Origin: Dacryopinax spathularia
Lineage: Eukaryota > Basidiomycota > Dacrymycetes > Dacrymycetales > Dacrymycetaceae
Direction: 5' to 3'
Length of the DNA: 64,000 bases
Assembly (NCBI GenBank): GCA_037974965.1
Contig: JBBPFI010000015.1
Location: forward strand, 593,001-657,000
This document shows positions 35,401 through 45,520 of this stretch, in pieces; the first letter of the stretch is position 1, and every line of letters begins with the position of its first letter. The notes beneath the pieces were generated by a model. The model ran no database searches, was not told the DNA's origin, and saw only the letters and a list, made by a program, of their open reading frames with translations. The position numbers and the translations under genes were made by a program.

Positions 35401-36111
35401 TCGATAGTTCCGGTGAATCAATGGGAACGGCCCGAGGATCGTTTGGCACGCAAGCAAAATACCGTGCAGAGGCAGAAAAAGAAGGGAGGGAAGGAGACTG
35501 AAAGCAAGAAGAATGCGATGTTGTATGACCGACACTTCGAGAAGACGGTGCTGGGTTGGCTTTATCCTGATGACGAGCACATAGACAGCCCGGTGGACAA
35601 GTGGATCCGTCCGTCGTATCATGCGACGCTCCCGCTCGCTACCAAAGCACCGAAAAAGATTTTGGGCCGCGCAGCGAGCCCGGCGCCGAAGGAGGAAAAG
35701 GATGATGCGCAATCGACTACCCCGGCGCCCCGGGGAACTTCCGCAAGCACCCGTGGTAACACTCCCGGGCCATCCTCCTCGCGTACAGTAGCGCTCACTC
35801 GTCGATGCTCTGTTGCTGACCGTTTCCCAGGCCCTTCCCGAGACGATATGAAGCGTAAACGGTCACCGGAACCCATAACTTCATTGCCGGAATTTTCGTC
35901 CACTGTCACCTATGCAGACGTCATGAATGCTTTGGAGAAGAGTGAGAATGAGGTTGACGAGGCATTCGACGCGCTCGGCCCGGGCGGACGGTGGTACGAT
36001 GCCACGGGCCTCTCTGCTGACCGCGCCCGGCGAGACTTGGCCAATCTGCTCGGCCATGTACACCTCGCAATGACGCAGGTCCATGAGTATCTACAACAGC
36101 ACCCGGAGTAG
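32434..36111 (+). CDS. Island gene family B, long copy (large Cys-motif protein, unknown function)
   Basis: Seven exons join in frame to 1127 residues: 32434-32580, 32634-33476, 33531-33866, 33913-34233, 34279-35151, 35199-35358 and 35408-36111. The N-terminal part holds a Pro/Ser repeat, then a helical globular stretch (RSIVSAWRAARVPFGPFFRE, YALWCLRTNYVSVFASKNWL, TFTAVVLVLARFHAYLQVRY, FTAWLVTILKSLKRAVDTYG). An acidic/Ser linker (ESESDDSSDSQEV) and a Lys-rich nuclear-type segment (KGKQKATAKK) follow. The C-terminal half is the B1-like module: DVETLGYVRVVGHDLPRDVL, then YACEACHNEPGTTKAGIHRI with CVRYPNAACYKCHRSKGGC, a probable zinc-binding cysteine cluster, then IPVNQWERPEDRLA and HFEKTVLGWLYPDDEH. 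I recognise no family. It is followed by A3, 0.29 kb downstream on the same strand. Confidence 0.7.
32904..33005 (+). repeat. Perfect 51-bp tandem duplication inside B2
   Basis: Two identical adjacent 51-bp units encode the 17-residue peptide PPATQPPQSSSPGQTAP twice, in frame. Perfect identity at the DNA level points to a recent duplication, and the length of a multiple of three suggests the frame is under selection. Confidence 0.85.
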
Positions 36112-36396
36112 ATAAAGGCGTTAGTTACACCTTCCCGAAGTAGATCGACAATATGTCAGTATATACCAACATGAGTATGACCACCGAAAGCGCGGCCCGG
36201 TAAACCGGTCCGTACTACCTTTTAAGACATGATTTCATTCCGGCTTCCGGATGGTCGGGGTCCAGAGCGGACCCTGCTAGATCGCTCCTTCCAATCCTTT
36301 TTTTTTTATCCGGTAACCAGCGCGTCACACGTTCCACCCTTTCTTGCCACGAACCCCTCCCTTCTTCTCCCAGGCTTGATATTATCATTGCTCGAA

Positions 36397-39366
36397 ATGG
36401 ACAGCAAACTGGAGGAGGCCTTTGCACAGTATTGGAAGGAAGCGCTTCCGGACCGACGTGCACCCGTTCGCGAGATAGAACGGTTCTTGGTTCGGACTAT
36501 GCGATCTTGGGTAAGTTCGTTTGCGTGTCATTTATGCATATTCTTACACGGATGCAGCGCCTAATCGCCATCATTTATCTACATTTCAATGCTCGGTTCT
36601 CGCCTCCTGTCATGAGCGCCTTTCTTGACTGGCTCACGTACGTCCGCACTGCCCGACGACAGGCCCAGGTTCCATTCGCCTTGAATCTGGAGCTTGTTGA
36701 TCTCGTAGCCCCGGATGGAACTGCCTCCGGTATTATCTCAGCCGACCCGGCGCTCCGCTCGGAAACCGAGGGGGCCACCCGTCCCGTTTCTGTCCCGAAA
36801 GGCGAGCGGGAACTCCTCGTGATGGCCGCTGTGGAAGGAATCGGATGGTTGCGGTTGCGGGAGATGGCTCTTGCCAGGCCGGCGGACAAAGCAAGTGGGC
36901 CGGAACAAGTCGCATGGGCTAACAGGGTCGAGAATCTCATCGTATGTGTTTGCATTTCTCCCAAATATAGACATCATATACTAACCGCCCTCGAGCACGA
37001 AGTCGTTGAATGGGTTACAAACGCCACGCTGGACATCCCGGAAACCTGGAAGGGGGAGATTCGTTCCCTGTACGGACTCCTCAGTCATATGGGAGTGGAT
37101 ACCGCGAGGAATCGTCCTTCGTGGGTTGGGAAGAGCACGCGTTCCCGCTCGCACACGACCCTTGGTGTCAATCTTGGAAGGCTCCGGACCCTTACTACTC
37201 CCTTCCAAGATGTACTGCAGCGGTTCCCTGATCTCACGCCATCCCCGGATTTGCTGCAGGGCGACGTAGCACAATTCAGGCTGTGGTTCAATACCTTCCT
37301 TCCGACCCTGGTATGTGAGCTTTCCGAAGTAGGCGCATTGTCTCAGCATGACTGTTCAGAGTGAGCTGGAGAAACTTGCGGCCAAGAACCCAGCCGATGT
37401 CACCGACGATATCCGCTTACTGTACTCGCTGTTCGCCGACATTGAGCTACAGTGGACAGACACGTTTCCTCGCTTGACTCGTCGACTGGACGAAATTACC
37501 CTCCTACATGCGACCGCTTCTGGCTCTCAAGTCATTTCCACTCACGGGAAAAGGCAAAAGGGCCGCGCCGAGGACGCTGCGCCCGGTATTCCGGCCCGTG
37601 TTTTTGCTCCCCGGGCCGTCCAATATCTAAAAGATGGCCTCCAAGTGCTTGAATCGAATGAGGATATAAGCAATGCGGATGTAACGCGAGCTGTGAGACT
37701 CCATTCATTGTTCATAACACCCTTCACTGATCCGTGTAGCTCAACATGCTTCGCATATGGTATCGGTATCGATGTCCTCCGATCCTTGCGATTACCTCTT
37801 TGGGTGAAAAAATGGTACGACGTATCGTTCAGATCTTGGAGAAGAAGGGAGGCTGCATGCCTGTTGTCAAAGAATGGTTTGATCCTTGCTATCAACAGCT
37901 GGTACCACCGGAGTGTTGGCCGGTGCAGCAATCCTGCGCCGCTCCCCCGAAACAGCCCGAGATGCAAGAGCGAAGGCAACCCGCCCCACGTCGGCTGCGC
38001 TACAAGGGCTCTAATCCGCCTCCTTCCAGGCAGGCGAACTCCTCTCACCCAACAATCACCAGCGTGGAGGGGGAGAGTATCATTCGGGTGGACACTACTG
38101 GGCCGGATAGATTTATTGATACCACCCTTGGTGGATATCCTGTCATTCAGGGTCTTCTTGTGGATGTCGAGGACGTCGTCCGAATGGCTGAGGTGGAACC
38201 CACCATTATAGAATCTCCCCCGACTGTGCCGCAAGACATGTGGGTAAGCCTGTCCTATTCTTCCATCACCACCGGTATGTATCGCGGTTACTAACATTTT
38301 CCCAGGCTAAATGCCATTCTTCCTCTGTCGATACGCAGACCCGCAATTCCTTGGATGAGGAGGATACCGATGCGGTTCCCAAGGTGACAGGCTTCTCAGA
38401 AATCGCCGCCCGGCCCGGAAATCCGGCAGATTTGAACGAACCTGCTGCTACCGTTGCAGAGTCACCCTGTATGAGGGACAATGGTGAGTCTCCCGTATAT
38501 CTTCGGCCTTAACTTCGGCTGAGTCAAGGGCAGCGTCCGCTCTTGTTGCCTCCAGCAGCGGGCCGTTGCCGCCTTCGGAGCCAGTGGCTGTGACTACTAT
38601 CCTTCCCTCCCAAATACCTCCGATGAGTGGCGTTGACGAAGGAACGCAGGAGGCGGTGGAAAATCGGCCGAGTGAGTACATCCCTGCAGAGCTCTCAATC
38701 CAACTCATCACCATGACAGATGCAGTCGAGTTGGTGTCAGGGGCGGCCGCACAACCTCAGGACGTACCTGATCAGCCCGATGATGCGGCAGCGCCAGCTC
38801 ATCCGCCAGGTGACGACATCAGCCACAATCCTACAATGCTCGGTATGCTTCTTGGATAGTCATAGTACCGCGCCAAAGGAGCTGATGCACGTTTCTCGCC
38901 AGACACCCCGCCCTCTTCGCCTAATGCTGAAGAACACATTTCCGACTCCTCTGCTTCGGGCTCTGAAAATCGCTCTAAACATCGACCCGACAAAGGAAAG
39001 GAGTCGGGGAATGTAGGGGAGGCCACGGAAGGGCATACATATGAGAACTCTTTCATCTTAGATGACTCGAACAACGGAGGCGGGGCGGAGGCTCACATCA
39101 ATGACTCCCTCCCGACCCGCCCTCTGAAACGCCATTGGAAGCTGCCCTTCACGGTCCCGCAAACTCTGGTAGAAGACGTCGACAAGCGCCTGCAAACGCT
39201 GGTGCATTACTCTAAGAAGGGGAGTGAGGTTGACAAGGTTCTCGGTATGCGGCCCGGCGCTGCTCGTGCCTCGGCTATGGCGTCAATCTGCGAGGAACTG
39301 CGGGGCCTTGCGGAATCCTTGAACTGCTTGAGAGCAGCCTTCCAGGAGGCAGGTTCTCGCACGTGA
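36397..39366 (+). CDS. Island gene family A, copy 3 (longest, unknown function)
   Basis: Starts at ATG 36397 (MDSKLEEAFAQYWKEALPDR), splices at RSW into RLIAIIYLHFNARFSPPVMS and WLTYVRTARRQAQVPFALNL, then LVMAAVEGIGWLRLREMALA. After an intron with a textbook TACTAAC branch site (about 36977) come HEVVEWVTNATLDIPETWKG and LLQGDVAQFRLWFNTFLPTL. Then DIRLLYSLFADIELQWTDTF with PGIPARVFAPRAVQYLKDGL, MLRIWYRYRCPPILAITSLG, and a longer Ser/Pro-rich C-terminal region that ends in a helix block (DVDKRLQTLVHYSKKGSEVD, ICEELRGLAESLNCLRAAFQ). About 800 residues. The final exon (to 39366) has no ATG of its own and was joined by homology of its helical end to A1 and A2. Introns between 38.2 and 38.9 kb are approximate. 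Confidence 0.65.
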
Positions 39367-39860
39367 ATTCTTCATCTCTTCTTCCTCGATCAGACTGGTA
39401 GGATGATAGCTGTACCTATTTGTTACATTCATATGCGTCAAGACCATTCAAACAATGTGTCATCAGCCAAGGCCCTTCATGCTGACTGTGCAAGGCGTTA
39501 CCCCTTGCTTGTGCACAACATGAAGGGGCAATCAGCAATGTATTTCTGGGTGGAGGTGAGCGAGGACTAAAGGGGGCCGCACAATCGGGCCGATATTCCG
39601 GCATTAATATCCGGCCTTACCCCGGAATACCGGCCTTACCCGTGCTATGTGCGATGTTAGGTATGCCCGGAAGCTACACGTATCATTAGGTGCTACTATT
39701 ACCCCAAAGACAGTTCTTTGCAGAGCAGTATTGCCTGAGGATCTCCTGAACCTGTGAGACAGGTAGGTACATGCTGTTACTGAAACGGGATGCCTAATAT
39801 GAACGAGCGAGGACAAGCAAGGAAGAAGAGTTTGAGAAAATAGCGGCCCGGCCACCCACT
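39367..39860. other. Convergent spacer with a cluster of island motifs
   Basis: About 0.49 kb between the 3' ends of A3 and the membrane protein gene. It holds three close motif copies at 39586-39602, 39607-39616 and 39621-39635. No ORF was seen, and terminators were not resolvable. Confidence 0.45.
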
Positions 39861-40390
39861 CTATTTGCGGAACAGATGGCCTACGATTATCGGAAGCATG
39901 GCTAGAGTAACACTAACACCAACACCCAGGCAGAAAAAGGGTGCATCCCCCATGCGAACATGTGAGCGGCTATCCCGAACCCCTCTGCCCATCCAGTGTA
40001 TGGTGTAGCGAACGATATCGTAGGTGAAAGCTCCTGGAATGATCGCGGCAACACCGACGAAGGTGACCAGGGCGACGAGGGCATGCAGCAGAAGCCGAGT
40101 GAATGATTGGGTGAGTGCACCGGAAACGAAGGGCACGCCGACGGACCGTGCTATGGCATCGCGCCGACGCTAGCACAGTCTCAGCATGTGAGGATGTAGT
40201 GGGAGGATGAGCACACCTCGTCCTCCGTTAGACGGCCCCTTTCCGCCCTCTGCCGGGGTTCTGATAACGGCCCTGCATTCGAATCGCTGGTTGAGAGATC
40301 GTCGATGTAGTGTTGCACCGCACCGGATTCTGCCAATCGGGCCGGAATGCCTACTGACGGGCGGCTTGCTTGATATTTCCGGTCTCCCAT
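39861..40390 (-). CDS. Small hypothetical membrane protein
   Basis: Two exons (40390-40217 and 40169-39861) join in frame to 160 residues. The N-terminal half is soluble and charged (MGDRKYQASRPSVGIPARLA). The C-terminal half has two strongly hydrophobic stretches, LLLHALVALVTFVGVAAIIP and FFCLGVGVSVTLAMLPIIVG, with a basic end HLFRK. It is likely a double-spanning or hairpin membrane protein. The island motif lies in the coding sequence and encodes VGIPARL. The start is the ATG at 40390; an upstream exon is possible. No family was recognised. Confidence 0.5.
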
Positions 40391-40822
40391 GTTGTATTGG
40401 TGAATGTAAGCTGTTGACCTTGGGTTGCTGAGATGCACGGGGGTGTGCCACCGCTGGTAGCAGATCTGTCCCACACCGGAACAAACAGGGTGGCGACCAT
40501 TTGGACGGCCGATTCGGAATCTGTTCCTATCGGGCCGGAAGTATGGCGTTTTCTGCTATGCCGGCGGGTATCATCTAACCGAACTATGTCCTCTCTACAA
40601 CTGCGGGTCGGCGGTGCTCTAGTTCGCAGAGTGGATGGAGTTCGACGCCGCCTGATTTCCACCTTCCCACCTTTCCGTGCGTGTAGAGTCTTTGGTTTGG
40701 AGAGGAATGCTTCCGGTATTTAAGAGGTGCTAGTTTGGGGTGGCGTCTTGCACGCACCCTCTTCTCCACGGCCACGACCAGGAACGCTTTCTCGCGCGAA
40801 AGGACCACCCACACGGACAACA
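40391..40822. other. Divergent spacer upstream of the membrane protein and the 40.8-kb gene
   Basis: About 0.43 kb holding the promoters of two divergent small genes and one motif copy at about 40528-40541. No separate gene was supported. Confidence 0.4.
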
Positions 40823-41403
40823 ATGGACGCACCTACTGCCAGTGACAATATGCCAGGTACGTGACCTCCTAATTCGTCTCGCATATATTCTCATGCCTTG
40901 CCCAGCGAGCGCGCCGGCCTCAGACGGCGACAGCCACATCAGCCCCGAGTTTGTCGACGAGTTCAAGGCGCTTGCGAAACAAGTCAAGTCCTTTTTCCGC
41001 AACAAATGTCATACTCCGACAGAGTTTGGTGAGTCCTGAGGATCCTGATCATGCATAGACAGCTAACTGTATTCCAAGCGGCGGCGATTCATAGTCTCTT
41101 CAGGTACCTTCATGAATTGATCGACCGCAGTCAATTCGATCTCGGTCCGGAGCTGCAGCACGAAATTTGGGCCTTGACAGTTATGCGTTCCATCGCTGCT
41201 GCCCGCATTGATTCGGACAAGGCTATGGACAAAGAGGGCACTGACACGGTACGCACTTTGTACCCGGCTGGAGACTTCTCTTAAAGCAGAGTTAGAATGC
41301 CCGCCGCTACCATGCTGCGGCCTATAACGCCACGATTCCCGGTGTGGACGCAGATGCGCTTGCTGAGGGTATGAGCCGCATGATCATCGATCACGAGGAT
41401 TGA
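40823..41403 (+). CDS. Small four-exon hypothetical island protein
   Basis: Four exons (40823-40856, 40906-41028, 41079-41248, 41296-41403) join in frame to 144 residues. Start ATG 40823 (MDAPTASDNMP). The core is helical: PEFVDEFKALAKQVKSFFRN, AAIHSLFRYLHELIDRSQFD, ELQHEIWALTVMRSIAAARI, and the last exon ARRYHAAAYNATIPGVDADA. There is no signal peptide, membrane segment or known domain. The tight introns and uninterrupted reading support a real gene. Unusually for the island, I saw no full motif copy inside it. Confidence 0.6.
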
Positions 41404-41766
41404 GGTTACTCTGCGACTTTGTACTTAGATTTAATGCCTGTCAAATGAACTTAGCGATGCGTTAAGAGATCACATCTTATTCACCAGATTAGTCCTTCGC
41501 ACGGGCCGAAATACCGGTTAATTTACCGCTCGGTTCCGGAAAATATGTATGGTAGGGAGGTATCCCCGTTTGCGACCAGATGTAATGCCTCATAACAACG
41601 AGGGGAAGTAGAAGAACAAGTGAAACCGAATTAAAGGGCAGTCCTGGGGCACTTAACCCGAAAATACTGTCAACTAACCGCTTTGTACCGGCTGAGGTGA
41701 GAAGCAACTGAACAACAGAGTCTCATACTAATTGTCTCGAATGCCCTTTCATTGACGCAGTAGTGA
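41404..41766. other. Spacer between two small island genes
   Basis: About 0.36 kb, AT-richer than its neighbours, with one motif copy at 41502-41517. No coding potential was recognised. Confidence 0.4.
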
Positions 41767-42521
41767 ATGCCCTTCCAAGCCTTTTCAGGGTCCGGATGGG
41801 GACCGGAATTCCGGGACGGGGCTCTTTCTCCGGCTTTCCGGCCTGTCCGGGTCGGAAACAGGGCTAGACCCTTTACGCCGGAATTCCGGGTACAACACTC
41901 TTCTAGAGCCCGTCATTCCGGAATTCCGGAGGCTGTGCGGCCCGGAAAAAGGGTCCGAAGCAGGGGTCCTTTATCATCGTTGTTCCGGTTTCCGGATCTC
42001 CTTCTCATCCCTTTCCCTTCCGACTCCCCTGAAATCGAAACGAACGCAGACAGTGAGTGTTGGTTTTTGTCTCTACATATTGCTAATAATTTGTAGTGCC
42101 CCAGGCCGCTTTACTTCCGATTCCATACATTATACCGGCGGGAACGCCATATCCCCCTCCCCCCAAGTATTTTCCTCCGCAGCTACCGTCAAACATACCC
42201 GATCTGTCCGCGTTGGAGGCCGGAGAAATCGCGTTAGAGAGCAATGGCCATTCGGTAAGGGTATCCGCTGCTCCTAATCGGTCTACACTCACGTTCAAAA
42301 GGTTCATCGCGAAAATACCGGCCCGAACCCCTCTCTTTCCGGACCTGTCCTTGCTCTGTTATCGGCTCGCCTCCTCGTTGTTTCGTTTGGGATTGTCGAG
42401 GTCATCGGTTTGTTGGTACTGTTTGTTACCTTCAGCGTTTGGGATGCGGGGCGGTTCGTGTCTTCCTGGGTCTACAAGGGGGGGAAAGAAAATCGGCGAA
42501 TCGTGGAGAATTACCATGTAG
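41767..42521 (+). CDS. Hypothetical proline-rich ORF whose first exon is dense in island motifs
   Basis: From ATG 41767 a first exon of about 285 nt (MPFQAFSGSGWGPEFRDGAL...) splices with good signals (donor about 42051, acceptor about 42098) into a Pro-rich exon (LLPIPYIIPAGTPYPPPPKY, then PDLSALEAGEIALESNGHS). Further splicing may occur near 42257-42300. The first exon contains at least six motif copies, so much of its peptide is dictated by the motif (RHSGIPEAVRPGKR). The downstream frame is cysteine/serine-rich and doubtful. It may be a genuine gene, or a motif array that happens to be open. No family was recognised. Confidence 0.3.
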
Positions 42522-42906
42522 CTCCACTTGTAGTGGGCTGCTTCACTATCGGCATGCTTGCGGTCTTGTATATGTTGTGGAAATAGACATAGAAACGTTA
42601 TGCCTGTTTCCAAGAAGGCCGGAATTCCGGCACGAGAATCCGGGAGGCTCATGAAAATCACCGTACCTACCTGGCAGTTGTATCCGGGTGGCTGATGCCG
42701 CCTCTGAGGTGCTCGGCTACATGACGGTCGTCTGGCGGGGAGGACCCTTGGATGTAGCGAAGCGCCCGTGAACTTCAAGGTCAATAGACTTTTGTCTCCG
42801 TACGCCACCGCGCGTGCTTGTCCAGCGCAAGCGACTTTTTCTGGCCGTTGGACCCTAGCCTGTTCTCGCAAGTCTGCTGCTTCTCCCTCTCTATCCCCCG
42901 CTAGCC
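42522..42906. other. Spacer containing the probable right border of the island and the ERB1 promoter
   Basis: The last full island motif ends at 42633. The ERB1 ATG is at 42907, so the right border would lie in about 42.63-42.9 kb. Sequence just before ERB1 (TCTCCCTCTCTATCCCCC) is a pyrimidine tract typical of fungal promoters/5' UTRs. I could not recognise a terminal repeat. Confidence 0.4.
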
Positions 42907-45350
42907 ATGGCTCCCACACCAGTCCGGGCCACGAACGGTGCTAAACGAAAAGTCTCCGACTTGGATGAGAAGGCTGATGGGACGGCACTGGGGCCGATCA
43001 ACCTCACCCTAAGCGATCCAGAAGAGAGTGGGGGCAGCGAGACCAGCGAGGGGGAAGAGGAACCTTTCCCGGAGCTGGACTTGGGGAGTGCCACGGATGA
43101 GGAGACCGAGGATGAGGATGATGACTATGAGGAGGAACCAGATGAGGAGGAAGAGGAAGAAAGTGGGGATGACGAGGACACGGAGGACGAGGAAAATGGG
43201 GAACCCCCATCCGACAAACGGCTAAGCCGGCTCATATCCAAGTACAGCGAAAAACCAGACGAGTCCGACCCGTCCGAACAACGACCAGAAGACCCACGAG
43301 CACCCAAAATCGTCCAGTCTGACCTCACAGGCTTCCCAAAGAAGGTTTACCCGGAAATAGATCCTGTCTACGACAGCGACTCCAGTACTGAGGAAGACCC
43401 GAATCGGATTGGGAATGTACCGCTACATTGGTACGATGACCTACCACATATCGGATACGACATCAATGGCAAGCGGGTACTGCGGCCAGCGAAGGGCGAC
43501 GAGCTGGACAAGTTCCTCGAGACCGTTGAAGACCCGACGTCCTGGTCAACAGCGGTCGACAAGTCCACGGGCGCACAGGTCCAGCTCTCTGCTGAGGAGT
43601 TGGAGCTCATCGGTCGTCTTGCTCGTGCGGAGAACCCGGATGCGGAGTACAACCCCTACGAGCCGATGGATGAGTGGTTCACTGGCCCTGGGAAGGAGAT
43701 GACCATGCCGCTCAGTGGCAAGCCCGAGCCGAAACGGCGGTTCATCCCGAGTAAATGGGAGCACAAGAAGGTGATGAAGATCGTCCGCGCCATTCGACAA
43801 GGGAAGATCACACCACACGGCCCGACAGCACCCAAACAACCCGAAGTGTATGCGCTCTGGAGCAACAACGACGAGACTACTGCACCGCATAGGCCACCAC
43901 CACTACCAGCACCAAAAGTTCAGCTACCGACACATTCGGAGTCGTACAACCCTCCGAAGGAGTACTTGCCAACGGAGGAGGAGAAGAAGGCGTGGGAGGA
44001 GATGGACCCCGAGGACCGGCCGGAGAACTACCTGCCGAAGGCGTACAACACGTTGAGGGAAGTACCGGCATACGAGAACTTCGTCAAAGAGCGGTTCGAG
44101 CGACAGCTCGATCTGTACCTCGCCCCTCGCGTACAGCGAGTAAAGCTGAACATCGATCCTGAATCGCTCGTCCCCAAGCTACCAAGCCCGAAAGAGCTCC
44201 GACCTTTCCCGATAGCGCAGAATGTGGTGTTCGAGCATGAGGGCGGCGCGAGGGTACGCTGCGTCAGCTGGAGCATGGATGGCGAGTGGGTTGTGACGGG
44301 AGACGAGAAGGGAGTCGTACGGTGCTGGGAAGCCGATATTGGCAAGCCTATCTGGGAGGGAACGTTTGGGGACCAGCCGGTCGGTGCAGTGGAATGGTGT
44401 CCGAAGTACAACTTCTTCTTAATTGCTGTGTACGTTCTCCCATTCCTATTCGCCCCACCTTATGCTGACACTCTGCAGGTCCGGCGCGGTACACCTCATC
44501 ATCCCTCCCTTCATAACACCCGCACAACGCGCCGCCGCGGACAAATACTGCACTTCGGCCTTCGCGACCCCCTCCGAACCCTCACCCGACAGCCCCACAT
44601 GGGCCTCCGCCAAATCTCCCATCGCATCAGGTCACGGCCTCACAATATCTATCGCCGGCAATCCCAAACAGCTCGCCTGGCACAGTAAAGGCGACTACTT
44701 TGCCAGTGTCGCACCTGATGCTGCTAGCAAAGCTGTCTGGATACACCAGATTACGAAGCATAGCAGTCAGAGCCCTTTCAAGAAAGTTAAGGGGACTGTG
44801 CAGCTCGTCAGTTTCCACCCCAGGCAGCCGCATTTCTTTGTTGCCGTACGTCCACCCTTTCGTTCCTGTCTGAGACCTATACTCATCTGAACAACAGACA
44901 CAAAGATACGTGCGGCACTACGACCTCGTCGGTCAACGACTCGTACGCACTCTGATCCCTGGTTTCCAATGGATCTCTTCCCTCTCTGTGCACCCATCCG
45001 GAGACCACTTGATCGTCGGTTCCTACGACAAGAAGCTGGCATGGTTCGACCTCGAGATGGGGACACGACCCTTCCGCATCTTGCGATATCATTCCCGCGC
45101 CCTTCGTGCTGTACATTTCTCGCCCGCTCACCCGCTTTTTGCGAGTGCGAGCGACGACGGCACTGTCCAGGTGTTCCACGCAACCGTCTTCGCCGACCTG
45201 ATGCAGGACCCGAGGATCGTACCCGTCAAAGTGCTAAGAGGACATGAGGTGAAACAAGGTCTGGGCGTTCTTGGTGTTAGGTGGCATCCCAGATTACCGT
45301 GGGCTGTCAGTGTGGGAGCGGACGGGAAGGCGGTGTTGTGGGCTAATTAG
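42907..45350 (+). CDS. ERB1: Ribosome biogenesis protein Erb1/BOP1
   Basis: Nucleolar WD40 protein of the PeBoW (Nop7-Erb1-Ytm1) complex, needed for 27S pre-rRNA processing and 60S assembly. Three exons (42907-44429, 44479-44845, 44898-45350) join in frame to 780 residues, the family's normal size. There is an acidic low-complexity N-terminus (residues about 35-100), then the BOP1NT domain (NRIGNVPLHWYDDLPHIGYD, then KRRFIPSKWEHKKVMKIVRA), LPSPKELRPFPI, and a C-terminal beta-propeller starting at GGARVRCVSWSMDGEWVVTG and ending RWHPRLPWAVSVGADGKAVLW. It is the first core gene to the right of the island and looks undisturbed. Confidence 0.95.
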
Positions 45351-45520
45351 GGGGATGGTACCATATCTTTCTTCGACCATAGTAGCGACTATATGCATGC
45401 ATCTTGGTTACCCTGCAATCATATTACTTTGCCAGATAGTCTGCAACACACAGGGCTGATGTCTGCTGGTGCAGGCAACCATATCCATCGTGAAGAAAAC
45501 GGAAAGGGGAGCAGGCGAGT

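Larger units (their letters stand above)
12974..42633. repeat. Dispersed palindromic motif family (GGGCCGGAATTCCGG-like)
   Basis: A short imperfect palindrome recurs throughout the island in both orientations. The strongest copies are at 13631-13642, 14287-14302, 14368-14382, 16814-16834, 17107-17119, 20555-20566, 21621-21633, 21759-21771, 23045-23056, 24181-24194, 24443-24456, 26572-26584, 27566-27580, 28816-28832, 30841-30858, 31536-31548, 33118-33133, 34091-34109, 37581-37598, 38411-38426, 39586-39602, 39621-39635, 40338-40349, 41502-41517, 41803-41815, 41878-41890, 41915-41929 and 42617-42633. The core is CCGGAATWCCGG, often with GGG or CCC outside. It falls in exons, introns and spacers alike. 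I did not notice ATTCCGG or its complement in the core flanks. The function is unknown. Confidence 0.8.
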
